A stretch of DNA of 10,177 bases from JBKHBQ01 sp046542305 (GTDB taxonomy: Bacteria; Bacteroidota; Bacteroidia; Bacteroidales; 4484-276), in the NCBI GenBank assembly GCA_046542305.1, contig JBKHBQ010000139.1:1-10177 (forward strand). Reading direction: 5' to 3'. Below, in pieces: positions 5,747-10,177 of the stretch (positions within the stretch are counted from its first letter, which is position 1; each line of letters starts with the position of its first letter). The notes under the pieces were generated by a model. The model ran no database searches, was not told where the DNA came from, and saw only the letters and a list, made by a program, of their open reading frames with translations. The position numbers and the translations under genes were made by a program.

Positions 5747-6461
5747 AAGCTCCCTGGTAAATCAGAAATACGGTGGGTTTTTTATGTAGGTCGGGCAATT
5801 GTTTTTTCCACGCTCGGATTGTTTGTGTGAGTATCTTTTCGCGTGGAGTGGTAATTTCTGCAGCCACACAAAGCCGGGTGCTTTCGCTGCATACACTCAC
5901 GATCATTTCCAGCATTTGGTTGTTGCGGTAAGGTGTTTCGATGAATATTTGTGTTTGGTCCTGCGCAAGGGCTGCCAATTCCAATTCCTTTAGTTTTTTC
6001 TTTAATTCCTGCTTATGGATGGGCAGGTAACCGTTAAATGCAAAATTCTGGCCGTTGAACCCGGAACCCATCAGCGCAAGCAAAATCGACGAAGGCCCTG
6101 TTAAAGGCACCACTTTTATTGCCTGTTCCTGGCAAAGCCTTACAATTTGTGCTCCGGGATCGGCAATGCAAGGTGTTCCCGCTTCTGAGAGCAAACCCAC
6201 TGCCATGCCCTTTTTCAGCGACTGAAGATAGGTGGAGGCCTCGGTGATGGGGGTATGCTTGTCGAGGATGTGAAGTGTTACCTGATCAAAATCCTTTGCA
6301 TGTCCTGCCTTGCGCAAAAACCGCCTTGCACTTCTGGCGTTTTCCACAATAAACTCATCCAGTTGCGCCATCAAACGCAATACGCCTTCAGGAAGCACCT
6401 CCTTTGGATCGGTGGCATCGTCGAGACTCACGGGAATCAGATACAGTGCTGGCTCAGGCAT
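5745..6461 (-). CDS. RsmI-related SAM-dependent methyltransferase (tetrapyrrole methylase fold)
   Basis: This 238-residue protein belongs to the family of RsmI, which 2'-O-methylates C1402 of 16S rRNA. Family landmarks are the opening ALYLIPVSL, the SAM-site loop SEAGTPCIADPG (92-103), TGPSS (121-125) followed by the A-L-M-G-S-G-F helix, FNGYLP (142-147) and FIETPYRN (173-180). It is shorter than RsmI and diverges in the first 60 residues, where RsmI has I-G-N-L-x-D-I and C-E-D-T-R. I therefore read it as the RsmI-like paralogue common in Bacteroidota, not RsmI itself, and the substrate is uncertain. It is the last gene of the dnaA operon, starting 11 bp after the dehydratase stop. Its stop overlaps the T-run of a terminator for the other strand. 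Confidence 0.88.
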   Translation of the reverse strand: MPEPALYLIPVSLDDATDPKEVLPEGVLRLMAQLDEFIVENARSARRFLRKAGHAKDFDQVTLHILDKHTPITEASTYLQSLKKGMAVGLLSEAGTPCIADPGAQIVRLCQEQAIKVVPLTGPSSILLALMGSGFNGQNFAFNGYLPIHKQELKKKLKELELAALAQDQTQIFIETPYRNNQMLEMIVSVCSESTRLCVAAEITTPREKILTQTIRAWKKQLPDLHKKPTVFLIYQGA

Positions 6462-6472
6462 ATTTCTTCTGT

Positions 6473-7423
6473 TTACCAGGGCAGATTATCCAAATCAACA
6501 TTTCCGCCGGAAATAATGATCCCGATGTTTTTGCCCTTTGTGTTGATTTTCTTTTCCATAATGGCAGCCAATGGAACGGCGGATGACGGCTCAATAATGA
6601 TCTTCATACGTTCCCAGGCAAGTTTCATGGCTTTTACAATCGCGGTTTCACTAACTGTTACAATATCGTGTACATACTCCCGGATTATGGGAAAGGTATA
6701 GCTTCCCAGCGATGTGCGCAACCCGTCGGCGATGGTGTCGGGGTTTAGCGAGGGAATAAACTCCCCGGCCCTGAATGACCGGAATGCATCATCTGCTCTT
6801 TCTGGTTCTGCGGCAATCACCCTGGTTTTGCCTGAGAAATAATGTGCCGACAACGCTGTGCCGCTCATCAGCCCGCCACCTCCCACCGGGGCGAGGATCA
6901 TATCAAGATGGCCGGTATCTTCGATCAGCTCAAGGGCAGCCGTGGCCTGTCCTGCAATAATGCGCAGGTCGTTATAGGGATGGATCTCCATGGCTCCGCA
7001 TTCCTCTACCACCGACAATAATGTGCTTTCGCGCGATGTAAGGTTGGCTTCACAAAAAGTGATCTTTCCGCCGTAATTCTTTACAGCAGCCACTTTTACC
7101 TTCGACGAGTTTACAGGCATCACGATATGCGCATCGATATTTCTGAGTCGCGCAGCCCTGGCTAATGCGGCAGCATGGTTGCCCGAGGAATGGGTGGCCA
7201 CTCCGTTTTTGATTTCATCGTCACGTAAGGAAAACACGGTATTGACTGCTCCACGCGATTTAAATGCCCCCGCCTTTTGAAGGTTTTCGCATTTGAAAAA
7301 CATCCGGCAGCCCAGTAATTTATTAAGATTTTCCGAAGACATCACAGGAGTGCGATGTACCTTGCCCGCGATGCGTGTTGCTGCATTCAGGATGTCCTGC
7401 CGGGTTGGTGCCTGTATGTCCAC
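6473..7423 (-). CDS. PLP-dependent serine/threonine dehydratase or serine racemase
   Basis: This is a fold-type II PLP enzyme. The family deaminates L-threonine to 2-oxobutanoate and/or serine to pyruvate, or racemises serine. I chose the GTG at 7423, five codons' width after the phosphatase stop. It gives about 316 residues and the usual short lead before the D-I-x-x-A-A-x-R-I helix. An ATG at 7480 would overlap the phosphatase by 53 bp and add a Lys/Ser-rich tail; one at 7546 is less likely. Numbering from the GTG, Lys55 (GAFKSRGA) forms the Schiff base. SSGNH (79-83) carries a Ser where serine racemase has its second catalytic base (Ala in E. coli dehydratases). GGGGLMSG (181-188) binds the phosphate. 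EPERADD (206-212) matches the metal site of serine racemase, and SGGN (305-308) closes the PLP site. There is no ACT domain, so no isoleucine feedback control is expected. Confidence 0.88.
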   Translation of the reverse strand: MDIQAPTRQDILNAATRIAGKVHRTPVMSSENLNKLLGCRMFFKCENLQKAGAFKSRGAVNTVFSLRDDEIKNGVATHSSGNHAAALARAARLRNIDAHIVMPVNSSKVKVAAVKNYGGKITFCEANLTSRESTLLSVVEECGAMEIHPYNDLRIIAGQATAALELIEDTGHLDMILAPVGGGGLMSGTALSAHYFSGKTRVIAAEPERADDAFRSFRAGEFIPSLNPDTIADGLRTSLGSYTFPIIREYVHDIVTVSETAIVKAMKLAWERMKIIIEPSSAVPLAAIMEKKINTKGKNIGIIISGGNVDLDNLPW

Positions 7424-7427
7424 AGTG

Positions 7428-7838
7428 TCAGGAATTTTTGTTGTTGATTTGGATTTTTTCGATGAGTTTCTCACCTGCATGATCAAGCAGTTGGTACACA
7501 TGCTCAAACCCGTCCTTTCCGCTCCAGTAAGGATCGGGCACTTCACTGTTGCTGCCAGGGCTGGAAAGGTTCAGGTATAATTCAACCTTTTTAACATCCG
7601 CTTCATTTCGCGCCAGCCGGATGATCTTATCATAGTTCGACTGATCCATGGCGTAGATAAGGTCGTAGCGGTCGAAATCCTCTTTGTCGAACTGCCTTGC
7701 ACGATGTGTGGTAATATCGGAAGTGCCGGCCGAATGCACGGTGGCTTTGATGCCCTGCGATTGTAATTTATGTTTAAGTATACCTTCGGCCAGCGGCGAT
7801 CGGCAGATGTTGCCCAGGCAAACCATGAGAATGTTCAT
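7428..7838 (-). CDS. Low-molecular-weight protein-tyrosine phosphatase with internal deletion
   Basis: This cytoplasmic phosphatase of the arsenate-reductase-like fold has 136 residues against about 150-157 in the family. The P-loop CLGNICRS (Cys7 nucleophile, Arg13) sits at the very N-terminus as usual. The general acid is Asp102 in VPDPYW, and AMDQSN (63-68) is also typical. Between VHSAGTS (34-40) and DITTHRARQF (41-50) about 20-22 residues are missing compared with ordinary members. That segment normally holds the W/Y-containing loop beside the active site and a helix ending in ...K-Y-G-I-D-I. The frame is intact across the junction. It starts 34 bp after dnaA, and its stop is 5 bp before the preferred start of the dehydratase. 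Catalytic residues are all present, but activity and specificity may be altered. Confidence 0.93.
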   Translation of the reverse strand: MNILMVCLGNICRSPLAEGILKHKLQSQGIKATVHSAGTSDITTHRARQFDKEDFDRYDLIYAMDQSNYDKIIRLARNEADVKKVELYLNLSSPGSNSEVPDPYWSGKDGFEHVYQLLDHAGEKLIEKIQINNKNS

Positions 7839-7867
7839 AGGAAATAAGTTGCGTTTTACGATTCCGG

Positions 7868-7875
7868 CAAAGTTA
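7868..7875 (-). promoter_or_regulatory. Weak internal -7 element before the phosphatase gene
   Basis: TAACTTTG on the minus strand overlaps the dnaA stop codon and fits TAnnTTTG. No TTTG stands about 19 bases upstream, so this is at best a weak internal promoter giving extra transcription of the three downstream genes. Confidence 0.2.
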
Positions 7876-9306
7876 TAGTTTTATCTTTTTGTCGAGATCG
7901 TCAACGTATCCGCGGAAAACTTTGTCGGTATCGATCAGGTTTTTAACGGTTTTGCAGGCATGAAGAACCGTAGCATGGTCCTTATTACCGCATTGAAGTC
8001 CAATGGCAGTAAGTGAGGCCTTGGTATGTTCCTTGGCAAAATACATGGCCAGTTGCCTTGCCTGAACGATGTTGCGCTTGCGGGTTTTGGAATTCATCTG
8101 ATCGATGGTGAGGCCGAAATATTCCGAGACGACTTTCTGAATGTAATCGATCGAGATTTCCTTGTTCGAATTCTTGATGAAATTGTCAACGATCTGCTTG
8201 GCAAGTTCCAGCGTGATCTCCTTCTTGTTCAGCGAGGCCTGTGCCAAAACCGAGATCATGGCGCCTTCCAGTTCGCGGATATTCGAAGTGATACTGTAGG
8301 CAAGATATTCCACCACATTATGGGGCATATTGATCCCGTCGTTGTAAAGCCGTTTCTGCAAAATGGCAACGCGGGTTTCCAGATCAGGTACCTGCAGATC
8401 GGCGGTAAGCCCCCATTTAAATCGCGACAGCAGGCGGGTTTCAATTCCCTCAATATCTACAGGCGGTTTGTCTGAAGTAATCACCAATTGCTTCGATCGC
8501 TGGTGAAGCTGATTGAAAATGTGAAAAAATACATCCTGTGTTTTTTCCTTGCCCGAAAAAAATTGAATATCGTCAATGATCAGCACATCGATTAACTGGT
8601 AGAAATTGGTAAAATCGTTCTGGTTATTGTTTCGTACCGACTCGATGTACTGGGCGAAAAACTGATCGGAGGTAACATAAAGCACCGTTTTATCGGGGAA
8701 GTTGTTTTTCACTTCAAGCCCGATGGCGTGTGCCAGGTGCGATTTTCCGAGCCCGACCCTGCTGTAGATAAACAAAGGATTAAAGGCGGTTTTGCCGGGA
8801 TTTTTCCCGATGGCCAGCCCTGCCGAACGCGCCAGCCGGTTGCAATCGCCCTCGATAAAATTATCGAACGAATACCGGTCGACAAGCTGCGAGTTTACCT
8901 TTACTTTCTGAATGCCTGGAATTACAAACGGATCCGGAATTACCTTGGATGAACTTTTAATGCTGAAAGGCATGTTTACATCAGGATTCTTTGTGGCCAT
9001 CCTGTTTGAAGTAGGCATCACAATGGAATACGGATCCTGCCGGTTGAATGAATTTTCCATCACAATGCTGTACTCCAGCCTCCCATTGGAGCCCAGCTCC
9101 TTCTTGATGGTTTTACGCAACAAGCTGATGTAGTGCTCTTCGAGCCATTCGTAAAAAAACTGGCTCGGAACCTGTATCGTCAGAACGTCATCCTCCAATT
9201 TTACAGGTTTAATCGGTTCAAACCAAGTTTTGTAGCTCTGGTGATTGATGTTATCCTTAATGATTTTCAAGCAATTGTTCCAAACAATTTTAGCATAATC
9301 TTCCAT
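7873..9306 (-). CDS. dnaA: Chromosomal replication initiator protein DnaA
   Basis: DnaA binds DnaA boxes, oligomerises with ATP and opens the origin. At 477 residues all four domains are present. Domain I is at 1-88 (W-x-x-C-L-x-x-I start, YKTWFEPI) and a variable linker spans 89-140. The AAA+ domain (about 142-350) has Walker B LIIDDIQFF (D245, D246), the box VII arginine R295 in RLLSRF and sensor-2 R344 in NIRELEGA. Domain IV is a helix-turn-helix with the signature GNKDHATVLHACKTV (440-454). The P-loop reads S-R-V-G-L-G-K-S (182-189) where the usual form is G-G-V-G-L-G-K-T; Lys188 is kept. The start is ATG 9306 with no Shine-Dalgarno. It is the first gene of a four-gene minus-strand operon, with a near-consensus DnaA box 63-71 bp before the start suggesting autoregulation. 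Confidence 0.97.
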   Translation of the reverse strand: MEDYAKIVWNNCLKIIKDNINHQSYKTWFEPIKPVKLEDDVLTIQVPSQFFYEWLEEHYISLLRKTIKKELGSNGRLEYSIVMENSFNRQDPYSIVMPTSNRMATKNPDVNMPFSIKSSSKVIPDPFVIPGIQKVKVNSQLVDRYSFDNFIEGDCNRLARSAGLAIGKNPGKTAFNPLFIYSRVGLGKSHLAHAIGLEVKNNFPDKTVLYVTSDQFFAQYIESVRNNNQNDFTNFYQLIDVLIIDDIQFFSGKEKTQDVFFHIFNQLHQRSKQLVITSDKPPVDIEGIETRLLSRFKWGLTADLQVPDLETRVAILQKRLYNDGINMPHNVVEYLAYSITSNIRELEGAMISVLAQASLNKKEITLELAKQIVDNFIKNSNKEISIDYIQKVVSEYFGLTIDQMNSKTRKRNIVQARQLAMYFAKEHTKASLTAIGLQCGNKDHATVLHACKTVKNLIDTDKVFRGYVDDLDKKIKL

Positions 9307-9368
9307 CTGATGAACTACTTATTAAGTTGTTAATCAACTATTTTAAAAAAAAATAAAACAAAAAAAGG

Positions 9369-9377
9369 TTTGGATAA
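9369..9377 (-). promoter_or_regulatory. Near-consensus DnaA box
   Basis: The minus strand reads TTATCCAAA, one mismatch (position 8) from TTATCCACA. It lies upstream of dnaA beside A-tracts, where DnaA often represses its own gene. A single imperfect 9-mer in AT-rich DNA could be chance. Confidence 0.35.
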
Positions 9378-9563
9378 CAAACGGTGAAGAATTAACCCAA
9401 TATCTCCCTAAAATTTTTTAAACAAAGGTGACCCAAAAAAAGTGGAAAAAAAACATTTTTTTTACTTGACTTTTTAAAAAAAATCATTATAGAAAATTAT
9501 GCCACACTTATGTTAAATGTCATTATTATCCTCGTTTTTAACCGAATACTTTTAAAGCATCAA

Positions 9564-9579
9564 CAAATATATATGTTTG
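9564..9579. promoter_or_regulatory. Back-to-back -7 elements, possible divergent promoters
   Basis: TATGTTTG on the + strand (9572-9579) abuts TATATTTG on the minus strand (9571-9564); both match TAnnTTTG. A clear TTTG at -33 is missing on both strands. If used, the + transcript would give the antiporter a leader of about 240 nt, and the minus transcript would give dnaA one of about 250 nt. Confidence 0.3.
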
Positions 9580-9665
9580 TTTACCGAATCTATTTTTTCC
9601 TTTTCTCGGGTTTGCAGATTAGGGTGGCGATTCTGGAAGTTTGGTAGAGCTGTGCGAGTGATATT

Positions 9666-9679
9666 TTTAGCGTGCTAAA
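9666..9679. repeat. Perfect short palindrome
   Basis: TTTAGC-GT-GCTAAA is a two-fold symmetric 14-mer between the candidate + strand promoter and the antiporter gene. It is the size of a repressor half-site pair, but no regulator can be assigned. Confidence 0.35.
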
Positions 9680-9761
9680 GGTAAAAAAATATTGGAAAGC
9701 AGATCCAATGATATTACCTTTTCTTGAAATTTCCGGTGACTTTTTTCCCGGAGTACCGGAA
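9680..9761 (+). other. Two consecutive hairpins in the antiporter leader
   Basis: Stem one: GGTAA (9680-9684) with TTACC (9714-9718) and inner ATTGGA (9691-9696) with TCCAAT (9704-9709). Stem two: TTCCGGT (9731-9737) with ACCGGAA (9755-9761), followed by TTTT. The second could be a weak terminator or attenuator on the + strand. No known riboswitch consensus is recognised. Confidence 0.3.
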
Positions 9762-9771
9762 TTTTCAATAG

Positions 9772-9801
9772 TTTCGGCAACTTAAAAAAGAGTTATTTTT
9801 A
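9772..9801 (+). promoter_or_regulatory. Candidate promoter of the antiporter gene
   Basis: TTTC (9772-9775), 18 bases, TATTTTTA (9794-9801). Each element is one base off the Bacteroidota TTTG / TAnnTTTG pattern, at nearly the right spacing and 22 bp before the ATG at 9824. This is an alternative to the more distant -7 element at 9572. Confidence 0.35.
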
Positions 9802-9823
9802 TCCCAAAATTTAATTACCTGAT

Positions 9824-10177
9824 ATGGAATTCGATTTACTTAAAGATATTCTGATCATTTTCAGCATTGCGATTGCTGTGGTTTTTGTATGCCAGCGGCT
9901 GAAGATTCCTGCAATTCTCGGTTATCTTTTAACGGGTGTGCTGGCGGGGCCGAATGGATTCTCACTCATCAGCGGTGTGCATGAGGTGGAAGTGCTGGCG
10001 GAGATCGGGGTGATACTGCTGCTGTTTACCATCGGCATTGAGTTCTCGCTTAAAAACCTGGTGAAAATTAAAAAAACCCTGGTGATAGGCGGCGGGTTGC
10101 AGGTTGGAATCACCATTCTGATCTTTTTTCTTATCACGCGCCTCGATATTATTGGAGCCCAGGATGGTAACAGCGTT
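9824..10177 (+). CDS. Kef-type cation/proton antiporter (CPA2 family), 3' end outside window
   Basis: The first 118 codons of an inner-membrane antiporter of the KefB/KefC/YbaL group, which exchanges K+ or Na+ for protons. Hydrophobic helices are visible at about 8-25, 29-46, 56-75 and 86-105. Family landmarks are RLKIPAILGYLLTGVLAGPNG (25-45) and the segment LAEIGVILLLFTIGIEFSL (58-76), typical of CPA2 N-termini. The start is the ATG at 9824, with an in-frame stop just before it and no Shine-Dalgarno. Whether a C-terminal TrkA-N/RCK domain follows cannot be seen. It is transcribed away from dnaA. Confidence 0.9.
   Translation, partial: MEFDLLKDILIIFSIAIAVVFVCQRLKIPAILGYLLTGVLAGPNGFSLISGVHEVEVLAEIGVILLLFTIGIEFSLKNLVKIKKTLVIGGGLQVGITILIFFLITRLDIIGAQDGNSV

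Larger units (their letters stand above)
9307..9823. other. AT-rich intergenic region between divergent dnaA and antiporter genes
   Basis: These 517 bp contain no gene I can support. They hold long A- and T-tracts (9345-9366, 9435-9483), a near-consensus DnaA box, overlapping opposed -7 elements (9564-9579), an inverted repeat AGTTG-TTAAT-CAACT (9325-9339) close to the dnaA start, and hairpin-forming sequences at 9666-9679, 9680-9718 and 9731-9761. Such regions carry the promoters of both genes. An origin function is possible but not shown, because only one DnaA box can be seen. Confidence 0.5.

Noticed and set aside
9307..9823. Chromosomal origin (oriC)
   Set aside because: AT-rich with phased A-tracts and beside dnaA, but only one DnaA box with one mismatch was found. 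Origins usually carry a cluster, and in Bacteroidota dnaA need not be at the origin.

Overview
The window looks like the chromosome of a member of the Bacteroidota. Three things suggest this: the gene order dnaA / low-molecular-weight tyrosine phosphatase / RsmI-like methyltransferase, the absence of Shine-Dalgarno sequences at most starts, and promoter-like TTTG-N19-TAnnTTTG elements. The proteins also read like Bacteroidota homologues. Genus cannot be fixed from the sequence alone. No insertion sequence, CRISPR array, rRNA or tRNA was seen.

Left part (1-5043, + strand): a signalling block. It starts inside a large multi-PAS hybrid histidine kinase whose true start lies upstream of the window. 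A 78-bp gap carrying a good Bacteroidota-type promoter follows. Then come a soluble REC-histidine kinase and, 3 bp later, a REC / coiled-coil / LuxR-like HTH response regulator. The last two are surely one operon. Their receiver domains are about two-thirds identical by manual count. Together the three proteins could form a phosphorelay that ends on DNA.

Middle (5044-5744): a 700-bp region without a credible protein gene, but dense in signals. On the + strand there are two -24/-12 (sigma-54-like) elements of identical architecture, TTGGC-N7-TTGCA, at 5150 and 5541. Each is followed by an intrinsic terminator (5341-5376 and 5707-5746). This gives two candidate sigma-54-dependent small RNAs of roughly 150-200 nt, and it is the best candidate here for something undescribed. 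Two hairpins with T-runs on the minus strand probably end the dnaA operon, so the transcripts converge and overlap.

Right part (5745-9306, - strand): one apparent operon read right to left: dnaA, a low-molecular-weight phosphatase with an internal deletion of about 20 residues, a PLP-dependent serine/threonine dehydratase or serine racemase, and an RsmI-related tetrapyrrole-methylase-fold methyltransferase.

Far right (9307-10177): 517 bp of AT-rich DNA between divergent genes, with phased A-tracts, one near-consensus DnaA box, overlapping opposed -7 elements and several hairpins. It is followed by the 5' part of a Kef-type cation/proton antiporter that runs off the window.
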